The notes under the pieces are model-generated. The model ran no database searches and was not told the DNA's origin. It worked only from the letters and a program-made list of their open reading frames with translations. Below, in pieces: positions 1 to 9,413 of a stretch of DNA of 64,000 nucleotides (position 1 is its first letter; each line of letters starts with the position of its first letter). The position numbers were made by a program, and so were the translations under genes. Source of the stretch: Parenemella sanctibonifatiensis (GTDB taxonomy: Bacteria > Actinomycetota > Actinomycetes > Propionibacteriales > Propionibacteriaceae). The stretch lies in contig NZ_NMVJ01000008.1 of assembly GCF_002250565.1 (NCBI RefSeq), positions 186,001 to 250,000 on the forward strand, given 5' to 3'.

Positions 1-680
1 TGCGTCGCACCCGGCAGCGACCGATGCCGCGACACCAGGTCGGTGCCGTGCCCGCGACGATCTTCGGACTGGTGCTGGGGGTGGTCTCCACGCTGGTGCT
101 CGGGTTGGGGGCCAACTGGCTGTCGGCCGGGCTTGCGCTCGCCGCGAACGCCTTCTATGTCTTCGTCTACACGATGTGGCTCAAGCGCCGCACGTGGCAG
201 AACATCGTCTGGGGCGGGATCGCCGGTTGCTTCCCGCCGCTGATTGGTTGGACGGCGGTCACCAATGAGCTGGCGTGGGCGCCCCTGGTGATGTTCGGGA
301 TTGTCTTTGCCTGGACGCCGCCGCACACTTGGGCGCTGGCGATGCGCTACAAGGACGACTATGCCGCTGCGAAGGTGCCGATGCTGCCGGTCGTGATGGG
401 GCCGGTGCCGGTCGCCGTCCGGATCCTGGTGTGGACCGTCGTCACCGTGGCGATCTCGCTGGTGCTGTGGCCGGTGGCCGACACCGGGCTGATCTATCCG
501 ATCGTGGCCGCGCTGACCGGTGCCGCCTTCATCGTTGAGGCCGTGATGCTGCTGCGCCGGGCCCAGTCCGGCAAGGTCGGCGCCTCGCTGCGTCCGATGC
601 GGCTCTTTCACTGGTCCAACAGCTATCTGGCGTTGATCTTCTTGGCGATGGCGATCGACCCGCTGGTGCGGCTCGGCTGA
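1..680 (+). CDS. ctaB: Protoheme IX farnesyltransferase (heme O synthase), 5'-truncated by window edge
   Basis: Transfers a farnesyl group to heme B to give heme O, the precursor of heme A for aa3-type cytochrome oxidase; integral membrane prenyltransferase of the UbiA family. The frame is already open at base 3 and reads RRTRQRPMPRHQV, the conserved segment just after the first Asp-rich motif, so the ATG at 24 is internal and the N-terminal third lies outside the window. The second Asp-rich region is visible (RYKDDYAAAKVPMLP), with several hydrophobic helices to the C-terminus. A terminator-like hairpin follows. The heme A synthase gene lies 1.8 kb downstream on the other strand, separated by an unrelated sugar-binding lipoprotein gene. 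Confidence 0.93.
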   Translation, partial: RRTRQRPMPRHQVGAVPATIFGLVLGVVSTLVLGLGANWLSAGLALAANAFYVFVYTMWLKRRTWQNIVWGGIAGCFPPLIGWTAVTNELAWAPLVMFGIVFAWTPPHTWALAMRYKDDYAAAKVPMLPVVMGPVPVAVRILVWTVVTVAISLVLWPVADTGLIYPIVAALTGAAFIVEAVMLLRRAQSGKVGASLRPMRLFHWSNSYLALIFLAMAIDPLVRLG

Positions 681-693
681 CCCGTTCCTCGAG

Positions 694-711
694 CGACCGG
701 CGACCCGGTCG
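694..711 (+). terminator. Hairpin terminator after ctaB
   Basis: A perfect 7-bp stem (CGACCGG / CCGGTCG) with a 4-nt loop starts 14 bases after the ctaB stop codon and is followed by GTTTG. Size and position fit an intrinsic terminator with a short T-run. Confidence 0.55.
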
Positions 712-746
712 GTTTGTGACGAATTGGCAACGGAAACCGCGTTCTG

Positions 747-776
747 TTGACCCGCGTGTCGTGCGGGACCTAGCTT
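747..776 (+). promoter_or_regulatory. Probable promoter of the sugar-binding lipoprotein gene
   Basis: TTGACC (747–752) and TAGCTT (771–776) are separated by 18 bases, a good fit to a housekeeping actinobacterial promoter. The spacer holds an inverted repeat, CCCGC-N7-GCGGG (751–767), which could be an operator. The start codon at 814 lies about 30 bases beyond the expected transcription start and has the RBS AAGGAG at 801–806. Confidence 0.45.
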
Positions 777-813
777 GCTGCCATCAGGGTTGTTGAAGCA
801 AAGGAGCCTTCAC

Positions 814-2436
814 ATGTCAGGACTTGACCGACGGTCATTCATCGGCGGCGCCGCGGCGCTCGCCACCGGTGCACTCGCGCTGAGCGCATGCAGCACCGAC
901 ACCGAGCCGACCTCGCAGGAGCCGCCGGCCAAGCAGGCAGAACAGGTACGCCCGTCGTACAAGGCGTACTCTCAGACCGAGCCCGACGTCGTCGGTGACC
1001 CGGAGAAGGGCATCGCTGATGCCTACTGGACCTTCCCGAATCCGGTGCCCGAGCGGGGTCTGAGCCTGCCGGAGATCGCGCCGATCAGCTTCCTCACCCA
1101 GGGCAATGCTCCGCCCACCGCACGTGAGAACAACCGTCGGTGGAAGGACCTCGAGGAGGCCACCGGCGCGGAGTGGAACATCACCTTCGGTGGCTACACC
1201 GAGTACGACGCCAAGTTCCAGACCACGGTGGCCGGCGGCGACCTGCCCGAGTTTGTCCAGATCGTCTCGGTGCCCCGTCAGCCTGAGCTGCTCGAGTCGC
1301 AGTTCGTCGACCTCACCGAATATCTGGCCGGTGACAAGGTGCTGGAGTACGAGGGGCTGGCCGCCATTCCCTCGACCGCCTGGGACGTCTCGATCCTCAA
1401 CGGTCGGCTGTGGGGCATCCCGCAGGCCCGCATCCCTGCCGGTCGCGTGATGCGCACCAGCAAGGCCAACCTGGACGCCGCAGGCATCGACTTCATGCCG
1501 GAGCCCTCGAACTACGAGGAGCTCGAGGCGATGTTCGCCGAGGTGACCGACAAGGCGGGCAACAAGTTCGCCATGGGCGCCCAACCGGTCTCGTGGTTCA
1601 TGAATCTGGTGCTGGAGGCGATGGGCGCGCCCAACGGCTGGCGGGTCAACGATGACGGCACCTTCGTCCACAGCAACGAGACCGAGGAGTGCACCGCGGC
1701 GCTCGAGTACGTCAAGAAGATTTGGGATGCCGGCTACTTCCACCCCAATTCTTTCTCCGAGCCGCAGAACAACGGTCAGTGGTGGAAGGCCGAGGTGACC
1801 ACCTTCTACGTCGAGGGCTTCTTGGGCGGTGTTCAGCTCAAGGAGTTCGGCGCCGACCGGGAGACCGGCCTGATGGTCAACCCGAAGTTCGACGGAGGCG
1901 GCGTTCCGATCAAGCACCTCGGCGCGGCGGCGTACTACGCCCCGATCGGCATCTCCAAGCAGGACTCCGAGGAGCGGATCCGCGAGCTGCTAGCGGTCGC
2001 CGACTACCTCGCCTCGCCCTACGGCACCAAGGAATACTGCCGGGCCGTGTCCGGCGTCGAGGGTGTCCACTGGGAGATGACCGAGGCCGGCCCGACGGCG
2101 ATCACCGAGGCCAACAAGAACGAGCCGGGCATGACCTCCTACCTGGGCGCTCAGAGCTCCGCGGTCTTCAAGGGCCCGGAGAAGATCGGCCAGATGCAGC
2201 TCGACGTGGCCAACAAGATCATGGACCAGGGCGAGAAGAACGCCGCCGACGGCCTCTACAACGAGCACGCGGTCAACGCCAAGCCGGCCGACACCCGGAT
2301 CCTGGACGTCAAGAACAACATCATCCAGGGTCGCCAGCCGATGAGTGACTGGCCCGCAGCGGTGGAGGAGTGGACCAAGGAGTTCGAGAAGGCGCGGGAG
2401 CTCTACCAGGAGCTGTACGCCGCCAATGAATCCTGA
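814..2436 (+). CDS. ABC transporter extracellular sugar-binding lipoprotein (LplA-like, orphan)
   Basis: Family-1 extracellular solute-binding protein expected to capture an oligosaccharide outside the membrane and hand it to an ABC permease. The start at 814 is chosen because AAGGAG lies 7 bases upstream; an in-frame codon at 775 has no RBS. The N-terminus is a Tat-type lipoprotein signal: DRRSFIGG, a hydrophobic stretch, then the lipobox LSAC with Cys26. The 540-residue length matches the long LplA/YtcQ-type subfamily. It is a clear paralogue of the protein encoded at 56325–57944 (shared IPQ-R-PAGRV and DY-ASP-GT stretches). No permease or ATPase gene adjoins it. It separates ctaB from ctaA, so it is probably an insertion. 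The substrate cannot be read from sequence. Confidence 0.88.
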   Translation: MSGLDRRSFIGGAAALATGALALSACSTDTEPTSQEPPAKQAEQVRPSYKAYSQTEPDVVGDPEKGIADAYWTFPNPVPERGLSLPEIAPISFLTQGNAPPTARENNRRWKDLEEATGAEWNITFGGYTEYDAKFQTTVAGGDLPEFVQIVSVPRQPELLESQFVDLTEYLAGDKVLEYEGLAAIPSTAWDVSILNGRLWGIPQARIPAGRVMRTSKANLDAAGIDFMPEPSNYEELEAMFAEVTDKAGNKFAMGAQPVSWFMNLVLEAMGAPNGWRVNDDGTFVHSNETEECTAALEYVKKIWDAGYFHPNSFSEPQNNGQWWKAEVTTFYVEGFLGGVQLKEFGADRETGLMVNPKFDGGGVPIKHLGAAAYYAPIGISKQDSEERIRELLAVADYLASPYGTKEYCRAVSGVEGVHWEMTEAGPTAITEANKNEPGMTSYLGAQSSAVFKGPEKIGQMQLDVANKIMDQGEKNAADGLYNEHAVNAKPADTRILDVKNNIIQGRQPMSDWPAAVEEWTKEFEKARELYQELYAANES

Positions 2437-2475
2437 TCAACAGCCAGGGCTGATCACCACGTACGGCTGATCAGG
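2432..2475. terminator. Possible bidirectional terminator between convergent genes
   Basis: CCTGATCA (2432–2439) and TGATCAGG (2468–2475) form an 8-bp inverted repeat around the junction of two convergent genes. A 9-bp direct repeat GGCTGATCA lies inside it (2448–2456 and 2465–2473). The loop is long, so the terminator role is only suggested by position. Confidence 0.3.
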
Positions 2476-3556
2476 CCTGCAGCACGGAAGCCGGCCGGTC
2501 ATGGGGATGCTCCCCGTGGCCGGCCGGTGCCGTCGTCGGCTGGGGCAGCCGCAACACCAGCACCGTGCAGGCGGCGCTGGTGAGCGCGGCCAACACCATG
2601 TGAATCCCGACCAACAGCGGTGGCAGCGAGGCGTTGGCCTGCCAAACGCCCACGCAGATCTGGACGATCATCAACACCAGCAGCGTCACCGCCCACCGGC
2701 GGGTGGGGAGCTGGTGGGTGACCGCAACGATGGCCAACCCAAGGGTGAGCGCAAAGGTGAGGTAGCCGGGCCATGAGTGAATGTGGGACAGCAGGGTGGC
2801 GTCGAAGCCCTCCCGGATGATGTCGGCATCACCGGAGTGGGGGCCGTTGCTGGTGGTCAGCACCCCGAAGAACACCGTCACGGCGACTGCCGCGGCCGTG
2901 ACGCGGGCCAGCGTGGCGTACCAGCCGGGCACTGCCAACTCACGCGGACCCGGCCGAGTGCGGAGCCGGACCAGGAAGGCGGCGGTCACGCACACCAGGA
3001 CCAGCGATGCGGTGTAGTGGAAGCCCACCACGAAGGCATTCAGGTCGGTGATGACCGCGATGCCGCCGACCACGGCCTGCGCCATCACGCCGGCCAGCAC
3101 GGTCCAGGCCAGCGAGGTCAGGTCGCGGCGTTCCGGCAGCGTGGCCAGCGAGTACACCGCCGCTGCCAGCACCGTCACCAGCAGTAGTGCCGACGGGATC
3201 CAGATCGGGAGTTGGGCGGCGAAGCCGACGATGGCGAGGGCCAAGCCCCCCAGCGCAAACCACACCGCATGCAGGACGTCGCGTCGGCCGCCGACCTTGG
3301 CGAGGGTGGCCAGCAGCACCGCCACCGCAACGATGCCGACCACGCCGGTCAGGGTGCGGTTGCCGAATTCGATGATGCCGTGGATGCCCAGGCTGGGGGT
3401 CGGGATGAGGGACTCGGGCGTACACAGTGGCCATTCACTGCAGCCCAGGCCGGAGCCGGTCAACCGCACCGCACCGCCGGTAGCGATGATGAGGGTCTGG
3501 CAGAGGAAGGAGAGCCATCCCAGCCTGGCCACGCTCCGCGAGGTCATGACGTCCAT
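2471..3556 (-). CDS. ctaA: Heme A synthase (COX15/CtaA family)
   Basis: Oxidises heme O to heme A in the membrane for cytochrome aa3 oxidase, acting after CtaB. Start at 3556 (MDVMTS), preceded by GAAAGG; it overlaps the end of the upstream permease gene by 13 bases. The 361-residue protein has about eight hydrophobic helices. Visible family marks are the extracellular Cys pair in GCSEWPLC, the HGIIEFGNR helix with a heme-ligand His and the conserved Glu, and further His-containing helices (HYTASL, LSHIHSWPGYL, GIHMVLAA). Convergent with the sugar-binding lipoprotein gene. The order ATPase–permease–ctaA, divergent from sufR, is also found in mycobacteria. Confidence 0.93.
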   Translation of the reverse strand: MDVMTSRSVARLGWLSFLCQTLIIATGGAVRLTGSGLGCSEWPLCTPESLIPTPSLGIHGIIEFGNRTLTGVVGIVAVAVLLATLAKVGGRRDVLHAVWFALGGLALAIVGFAAQLPIWIPSALLLVTVLAAAVYSLATLPERRDLTSLAWTVLAGVMAQAVVGGIAVITDLNAFVVGFHYTASLVLVCVTAAFLVRLRTRPGPRELAVPGWYATLARVTAAAVAVTVFFGVLTTSNGPHSGDADIIREGFDATLLSHIHSWPGYLTFALTLGLAIVAVTHQLPTRRWAVTLLVLMIVQICVGVWQANASLPPLLVGIHMVLAALTSAACTVLVLRLPQPTTAPAGHGEHPHDRPASVLQA

Positions 3557-4311
3557 CGGAACACCTTTCGGGCCAGCAGGCCCATTGCCGCAGCCCATAC
3601 TGCGGTCACGATCAGGGGCAGCCAGGTGAGCTGTCCCAGGGCAAGTCCGCGCAGCGCCTGAGCCAGCGCAGTGGTCGGCAGCACGCTCAGCCACGCGGTG
3701 TCGATCACCAGCGTCGGCAGGGCTGCCAGATAAATGAGGTTGGCCAGCGCCAAGGTGATCTCGGCGCGCAACGTGCCGGCAAGGCACAGGGCGGCACCGG
3801 CGTACGCCAGGGCGGCCAGCACCAGCACCAGCAGCGCGATGGGGACCTGTGCCGGGTGCGGCTGTGGCCGCCAGCCGAGCACCAACGCGATCACCGCCAG
3901 GAGGGCCAGTTGGCCGAGCGCGACCACCGCAAAACCGAGTGCTTTGCCGACGATGATGCCGGCGCGCCGCAGTGGGGTGGCGGCCAACCGTTCCAGCACG
4001 GCGTAGCGACGCTCGAAGCCGGTCGCGATGGCCAGCGAGGTGAAGGCGGTCGACCAGACCGCCAGCGCCAGCACCGTGGGGGCGAGTTCGGCAAGCGAGA
4101 GACCGATCAACGGTCCCCAGTACTGGCCCAGCAGCAGCGCGGCGACCGGGATCACCAGTGCCAGCAGCAGCTGTTCGCCGTTGCGCAGCAACAGCATCGC
4201 CTCGGTTGCGGCATGCAGCCGAATCAGTGCGCCTCGCGGCGCGGGTGCGGGGGCGGGGGAGAGATCCAGGTCAACGCTCATGTCACTGCTTCTCATGCCA
4301 CTGCTTCTCAT
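3544..4311 (-). CDS. ABC transporter permease (ABC-2 type)
   Basis: Membrane half of a two-component ABC exporter with the ATPase encoded just upstream. About six hydrophobic segments in roughly 250 residues, as in DrrB/ABC-2 permeases. Two starts compete. The ATG at 4311 overlaps the ATPase stop codon (ATGA) with GCGAGG in front, and the ATG at 4281 gives MSVDLDLSP. Between them the 15-bp unit ATGAGAAGCAGTGRC occurs twice, so three in-frame ATG codons stand in tandem. I use 4311 because of the translational coupling. The gene is followed, with a 13-base overlap, by ctaA, and the synteny suggests a role tied to respiratory chain or heme/Fe-S biogenesis. The substrate is unknown. Confidence 0.85.
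   Translation of the reverse strand: MRSSGMRSSDMSVDLDLSPAPAPAPRGALIRLHAATEAMLLLRNGEQLLLALVIPVAALLLGQYWGPLIGLSLAELAPTVLALAVWSTAFTSLAIATGFERRYAVLERLAATPLRRAGIIVGKALGFAVVALGQLALLAVIALVLGWRPQPHPAQVPIALLVLVLAALAYAGAALCLAGTLRAEITLALANLIYLAALPTLVIDTAWLSVLPTTALAQALRGLALGQLTWLPLIVTAVWAAAMGLLARKVFRWTS
4282..4311 (-). repeat. Two 15-bp tandem copies at the permease start
   Basis: ATGAGAAGCAGTGGC followed directly by ATGAGAAGCAGTGAC, then ATGAGC. Each copy carries an in-frame ATG, so a gain or loss of units would leave the frame intact and change only the N-terminus by five residues. Confidence 0.9.
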
Positions 4312-5036
4312 GCGGCGGCCTCGCTGGTGTGGTCCAGATAGAGCTGCTCCAAGGTGCGGTCGGCGAGCAGCTCGGCGGGCGTGCCGGTGAGCCGGATCCG
4401 ACCGCGATCCATGATGGCGATCCGGTCGGCCAGTTCCTCGGCCTCGTCGAGGGCGTGGGTGGTGAGCAGCACGGCGACGCCGGCGTCCCGCAGCTGTGCC
4501 ATCAGTTCCCAGGTGGTGCGTCGGGCCCGAGGATCCATGCCGGCGGTGGGTTCGTCCAGCAGCGCCAACTGGGGCCGGCCCACCACGGCGGCGATGAGGT
4601 TGGTCGCCTGCTGCTGGCCGCCGCTGAGGTGCCGATACGGCGTCCGCAGCACCGCCGTCAGGCCGAGCGCTTCCACCAGCGGTGGCAAGGGGAGCGGGTC
4701 GGCGTACAGCCCGGCGAAGTAGCGCAGCAGTTCGCCCGCCTTGATGCCGCTCCAGGCGCCGGCCGACTGCGGCATGAATCCGATCGCGGCGGCCGCCGCG
4801 GCCCGGCTCGGAGCTTCGCCGGCGACGGCCACGTCGCCGCGGTCGGGCTGCCAGACCCCAGTGCAGCATCGGATCGTGGTGGTCTTGCCTGCCCCGTTCG
4901 GTCCGAGCAAGGCGAGCAACTCCCCGGCCCGGACCTCGAGATCGACACCGTCGACGATCCAGCGATTGGCCCGCTCGACCCCCAACCCTCGCACCGACAG
5001 GATCGGGGCAGCAGGGGTGGCGGAGGATGAAGTCAC
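4308..5036 (-). CDS. ABC transporter ATP-binding protein (exporter)
   Basis: Cytoplasmic ATPase partner of the downstream permease. It contains Walker A GPNGAGKTTT (about residues 44–53), the Q-loop in FMPQSAG, the signature LSGGQQQ, Walker B LALLDEPT and the H-loop TTHALDEAEE. The 242-residue length is normal for a drug/lipid-type exporter ATPase. The start is a GTG at 5036 with no convincing RBS. A TACAAT box ends only 6 bases upstream, so the message may be leaderless. It is divergent from sufR across 133 bases. The mycobacterial counterpart occupies the same place beside sufR (established synteny), but its substrate has not been proven there either. Confidence 0.9.
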   Translation of the reverse strand: MTSSSATPAAPILSVRGLGVERANRWIVDGVDLEVRAGELLALLGPNGAGKTTTIRCCTGVWQPDRGDVAVAGEAPSRAAAAAAIGFMPQSAGAWSGIKAGELLRYFAGLYADPLPLPPLVEALGLTAVLRTPYRHLSGGQQQATNLIAAVVGRPQLALLDEPTAGMDPRARRTTWELMAQLRDAGVAVLLTTHALDEAEELADRIAIMDRGRIRLTGTPAELLADRTLEQLYLDHTSEAAA

Positions 5037-5042
5037 CCCGGC

Positions 5043-5048
5043 ATTGTA
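5043..5048 (-). promoter_or_regulatory. -10 box for the ABC exporter/ctaA operon, probably leaderless
   Basis: TACAAT on the minus strand ends 6 bases before the GTG start at 5036, so transcription would begin at or next to the start codon. No Shine-Dalgarno sequence is present. Confidence 0.45.
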
Positions 5049-5135
5049 GGCTCAGTTGCGCGTGACGTCGGCCCATTCGATCCGTAGGACCGCGTGGGAA
5101 TCGAGCCTGCAGGGCGCATGTGTGGTGCACCTTAC

Positions 5136-5163
5136 TTGCGTTTGCAGTTCTTTTGACAAGAAT
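5136..5163 (+). promoter_or_regulatory. sufR promoter with overlapping palindrome (candidate SufR operator)
   Basis: TTGCGT (5136–5141) and AAGAAT (5158–5163) are 16 bases apart, and the GTG start of sufR follows 6 bases later, implying a leaderless or near-leaderless message. The inverted repeat TTCTT-TTGAC-AAGAA (5148–5162) covers the -10 region, a good place for autorepression by SufR. A second palindrome, GGTGCACC, lies at 5124–5131. Confidence 0.4.
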
Positions 5164-5169
5164 GGTGTT

Positions 5170-5910
5170 GTGAAAAACGTCCCAGCTCCGGATCCCGAGG
5201 ACTCCACCCGTCGCCGGGTGGCGGAGTCGATCCTGCGCGAAGGACCGTCCACCGCTCGTGAACTGGCCGAGCGGTTGGGGCTCACCAGCGCAGCCGTGCG
5301 CCGCCACCTGACCGCTCTCGACGAGCGCGGCGAGGTCGACTCCCGCGAGCAGCGGGTCTACGGCCCGCGCGGCCGTGGTCGGCCCGCTCGTGTGTTCTTC
5401 CTCACAGACCGCGGGCGTACCGGTTTCCACCAGGCCTACGACCAGCTCGCCATCCAGGCGTTGGAGTACTTGGCCAAGACCGAGGGGTCGGTGGCAGTGC
5501 GACGGTTCGCCGAGGAGCGGATGTCGCAATTGGTGCCGTATTTCGAACGGATCCGAGCTGACGATCCCGAGATCGACAAGCTGGAGGCGCTCACCCTGGC
5601 GCTCAACGAATTCGGCTATGTCGCGAATCGGCGGCCCGCCCCACTCGGTGAGCAGTTGTGCCAACATCATTGTCCGGTCGCTCAGGTCGCCGCGCAGTTC
5701 CCGGAGCTGTGTCAGGTCGAGACCGAGGTCTTCGGGGAAATCCTGGGGACCGATGTCCGCCGACTTGCGACCATCGCGCACGGCGACGGCGTGTGCACCA
5801 CGCACGTGTCCGCCCCCAACTTCGCCGATGACTTCGTCTCGGCCAGCGACCGGTCCGAGACCACCCAGACCACCCAGAACCCCGAGCCTGTCAAGGAGAG
5901 GAACTCATGA
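5170..5910 (+). CDS. sufR: SufR-type Fe-S-sensing transcriptional repressor
   Basis: DeoR/ArsR-like winged-helix repressor that senses iron-sulfur status and controls the suf operon. The N-terminal HTH is visible at about residues 17–60 ([26 protein letters not shown]), followed by the beta-wing [15 protein letters not shown]. The C-terminal half carries the cluster cysteines: LCQHHC, then a Cys 12 residues further on (ELCQ), and GDGVCTTH. The GTG at 5170 is chosen because the frame upstream is unlike the family and a promoter sits directly before it. Length 246 residues. The stop overlaps the sufB start (ATGA), so the repressor is the first gene of the operon it regulates. Confidence 0.93.
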   Translation: MKNVPAPDPEDSTRRRVAESILREGPSTARELAERLGLTSAAVRRHLTALDERGEVDSREQRVYGPRGRGRPARVFFLTDRGRTGFHQAYDQLAIQALEYLAKTEGSVAVRRFAEERMSQLVPYFERIRADDPEIDKLEALTLALNEFGYVANRRPAPLGEQLCQHHCPVAQVAAQFPELCQVETEVFGEILGTDVRRLATIAHGDGVCTTHVSAPNFADDFVSASDRSETTQTTQNPEPVKERNS

Positions 5911-7358
5911 CCCAGACTGAACCGCAGCGCACCGCGGCCCCGGGCACCGGCGTCAGCCAGGATGAACACCTGGAGGCGCTGGGCAAGTACCGCTGGGGGT
6001 GGCATGACTCCGACGATGCCGGCTCCACCGCCATCCGTGGCCTCAACGAGGACGTCGTCCGCAACATCTCCGCGATGAAGGACGAGCCCGAGTGGATGCT
6101 CAAGCGCCGCCTGCGTGGCCTGAGCCTGTTCGACCGCAAGCCGATGCCGGCGTGGGGCGCCCACCTGGACGACATCGACTTCGACAACATCAAGTACTTC
6201 GTCCGCTCCACCGAGAAGCAGGCCCAGACCTGGGACGACCTGCCCGCGGACATCAAGGAGACCTACGACAAGCTCGGCATCCCGGAGGCGGAGAAGGCCC
6301 GCCTGGTGTCCGGCGTCGCCGCCCAGTACGAGTCCGAGGTCGTCTACCACAAGATCAACGAGGAACTGGAGCGCCAGGGCGTCATCTTCCTCGACACCGA
6401 CACCGCGCTGAAGGAGCATCCCGAGCTCTTCGAGGAGTACTTCGGCACCGTCATCCCCACTGGTGACAACAAGTTCGCTGCGCTGAACACCTCGGTGTGG
6501 TCGGGTGGCTCGTTCATCTACGTCCCCAAGGGCGTGCATGTCGAGATCCCGCTGCAGGCGTACTTCCGGATCAACACCGAGAACATGGGCCAGTTCGAGC
6601 GGACCCTGATCATCGTCGACGAGGGCGCCTACGTGCACTACGTCGAGGGCTGCACCGCGCCGATCTACTCCAGCGACTCGCTGCACTCGGCGGTGGTGGA
6701 GATCGTGGTCAAGAAGAACGCTCGTTGCCGTTACACGACCATCCAGAACTGGTCGAACAACGTGTACAACCTGGTCACCAAGCGCGCCACCTGCGAGGAG
6801 GGCGCGACCATGGAGTGGATCGACGGCAACATCGGTTCCAAGGTGACCATGAAGTACCCGGCCGTCTACCTGATGGGCGAGCATGCTCGCGGAGAGACCC
6901 TGTCGGTCGCGTTTGCCGGTGAGGGCCAGCACCAGGACACCGGCTCGAAGATGGTGCACTGCGCACCGCACACCTCGAGCTCGATCATCTCCAAGTCGGT
7001 GGCCCGCGGCGGTGGCCGCGCCTCCTACCGCGGTCTGGTCGAGGTCCAGGAGGGCGCCAGCCACTCCGCCTCCTCGGTGAAGTGTGACGCCCTGCTGGTG
7101 GACACCATCTCCCGCTCCGACACCTATCCCTACGTGGACGTCCGCGAGGACGACGTGTCGATGGCACACGAGGCAACCGTGTCGAAGGTCTCCGACGACC
7201 AGCTCTTCTATCTCATGTCGCGAGGCATGGAGGAGGACGACGCCATGGCGATGATCGTGCGCGGCTTCGTCGAGCCGATCGCCAAGGAACTGCCGATGGA
7301 GTACGCCCTTGAGCTCAACCGGCTCATCGAGCTGCAGATGGAGGGAGCGGTCGGCTGA
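5907..7358 (+). CDS. sufB: Fe-S cluster assembly scaffold SufB
   Basis: Core of the SufBCD scaffold on which nascent Fe-S clusters are built in the cytoplasm. The 483-residue length is typical. The right-handed beta-helix core is recognisable ([39 protein letters not shown]), with the conserved C-terminal [20 protein letters not shown] shared with SufD. The start at 5907 has AAGGAGAG 6 bases upstream and overlaps the sufR stop. The order sufR-sufB-sufD-sufC-sufS-sufU-sufT is that of actinobacteria and makes this the organism's probable main Fe-S system. Confidence 0.97.
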   Translation: MTQTEPQRTAAPGTGVSQDEHLEALGKYRWGWHDSDDAGSTAIRGLNEDVVRNISAMKDEPEWMLKRRLRGLSLFDRKPMPAWGAHLDDIDFDNIKYFVRSTEKQAQTWDDLPADIKETYDKLGIPEAEKARLVSGVAAQYESEVVYHKINEELERQGVIFLDTDTALKEHPELFEEYFGTVIPTGDNKFAALNTSVWSGGSFIYVPKGVHVEIPLQAYFRINTENMGQFERTLIIVDEGAYVHYVEGCTAPIYSSDSLHSAVVEIVVKKNARCRYTTIQNWSNNVYNLVTKRATCEEGATMEWIDGNIGSKVTMKYPAVYLMGEHARGETLSVAFAGEGQHQDTGSKMVHCAPHTSSSIISKSVARGGGRASYRGLVEVQEGASHSASSVKCDALLVDTISRSDTYPYVDVREDDVSMAHEATVSKVSDDQLFYLMSRGMEEDDAMAMIVRGFVEPIAKELPMEYALELNRLIELQMEGAVG

Positions 7359-7409
7359 CCGACCCCGCCCACCCCAACCAGCCTTCGTACGAGAAAGAAA
7401 GCCCCACAG

Positions 7410-8639
7410 GTGACTGATACTGCCCTGCGTCCAGAGGCCGGCACACCGGCTGCTGCAGACGCCGTCGAGACCACCATCGTCTCCCACCTCCACCCGACCC
7501 CGTCGTGGGAGGTGACCGACCACGAGGTGCCCACCGGCCGCGAGGAGGTGTGGCGTTTCACCCCGCTCAAGCGGCTGCGCGGTCTGCTCGAGGCCGCCGG
7601 CACCGGCGCCAAGCTGGACTGGAAGGCCCAGCTGCCGGCCGGCATCGAGTTCAAGGACATCTCCGCTGAGGAGGCTCGTGCCTTCGGCGGTCGTCCGCCC
7701 GGTGACCGGATTGCGGTCCAGGCTGCCGCGAATGCGACCAATGCGGTCCACCTCGACATCCCTGCCGAGACCGAGCTGAGCGAACCGATCGTCATCGACC
7801 TGTCCGGCGAGTCCGCCGACCAGGTCGTGCACGGCCACACGGTCGTGAAAATCGGGCATCACGCCAAGGCCACCATCGTGCTGCGGCACACCGGTTCAGC
7901 GACGTACGCCGCGCTCACCCAGATCTTGGTGGGCGACAGCGCCGAGCTGACCTTCGTGTCGGTCGCGGACTGGGCCGATGATGCGGTGCACACCGGCCAG
8001 ACCTCCTTCAGCATCGGTCGCGATGCCCAGGTGAAGACCGTCTCGGTGTCCCTGGGTGGTGACCTGGTACGCCTGCTGGAGACCGCTGAGTACGACGGCC
8101 CCGGCGGTTCGGTGGAGCAGTTCGGCCTCTACTTCGTGGACGCCGGTCAGCACATCGAGCACCGCCTGCTGGTCGACCACAACGCGCCGAAGACCAACTC
8201 CAATGTTGACTACCGCGGCGCCCTGCAGGGTGTCGGTGCCCACTCGGTGTGGGTCGGTGACGTCATCATCCGGCCGGTCGCCGAGGGCATCAACACCTAC
8301 GAGTCCAACAAGAACCTCGTGCTCACCGATGGCTGCCAGGCCGACTCGGTGCCCAACCTGGAGATCGAGACCGGCGAGATCGAAGGCGCCGGTCACGCCT
8401 CCACGACGGGTCGTTTCGATGACGAGCAGCTGTTCTATCTGCGTAGCCGCGGCATCGACGAGACCGAGGCCCGGCGCCTCGTCGTGCACGGCTTCTTCAA
8501 CGACATCATCCGGCGGATCGGCGTCCCTGACGTCGAGGCCGGTCTGCTCGAGGCGATCGAGCAGGAGCTGGCGGCCACCGAGGTGGGCGCCCCTGTCACC
8601 ACCACGTCCCCTGCCCCGGCCAACACCCAGGAGTCCTGA
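7410..8639 (+). CDS. sufD: Fe-S cluster assembly protein SufD
   Basis: Partner of SufB in the SufBC2D complex. The GTG start at 7410 follows 51 bases after sufB with a weak purine-rich RBS (GAGAAAGAAA). The 409 residues include the family's C-terminal SufBD domain: VDYRGALQGVGAHSVWVGDVIIRP, VPNLEIETGEIEGAGHA and the terminal FYLRSRGIDETEARRLVVHGF. The proline/threonine-rich tail (TTTSPAPANT) has no obvious function. The RBS of sufC lies within the end of this gene. Confidence 0.95.
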   Translation: MTDTALRPEAGTPAAADAVETTIVSHLHPTPSWEVTDHEVPTGREEVWRFTPLKRLRGLLEAAGTGAKLDWKAQLPAGIEFKDISAEEARAFGGRPPGDRIAVQAAANATNAVHLDIPAETELSEPIVIDLSGESADQVVHGHTVVKIGHHAKATIVLRHTGSATYAALTQILVGDSAELTFVSVADWADDAVHTGQTSFSIGRDAQVKTVSVSLGGDLVRLLETAEYDGPGGSVEQFGLYFVDAGQHIEHRLLVDHNAPKTNSNVDYRGALQGVGAHSVWVGDVIIRPVAEGINTYESNKNLVLTDGCQADSVPNLEIETGEIEGAGHASTTGRFDDEQLFYLRSRGIDETEARRLVVHGFFNDIIRRIGVPDVEAGLLEAIEQELAATEVGAPVTTTSPAPANTQES

Positions 8640-8644
8640 AACAC

Positions 8645-9409
<765 letters not shown>

Positions 9410-9413
9410 TCGC

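Noticed and set aside
4312-5805. N-terminal extension of the ABC permease frame up to 5805
   Set aside because: The extension runs antisense to sufR and through the ATPase gene in another frame; the permease domain starts only at 4281–4311.
5712-7889. 725-codon minus-strand open frame across sufB and sufD
   Set aside because: Antisense to conserved suf genes; no recognisable domain.
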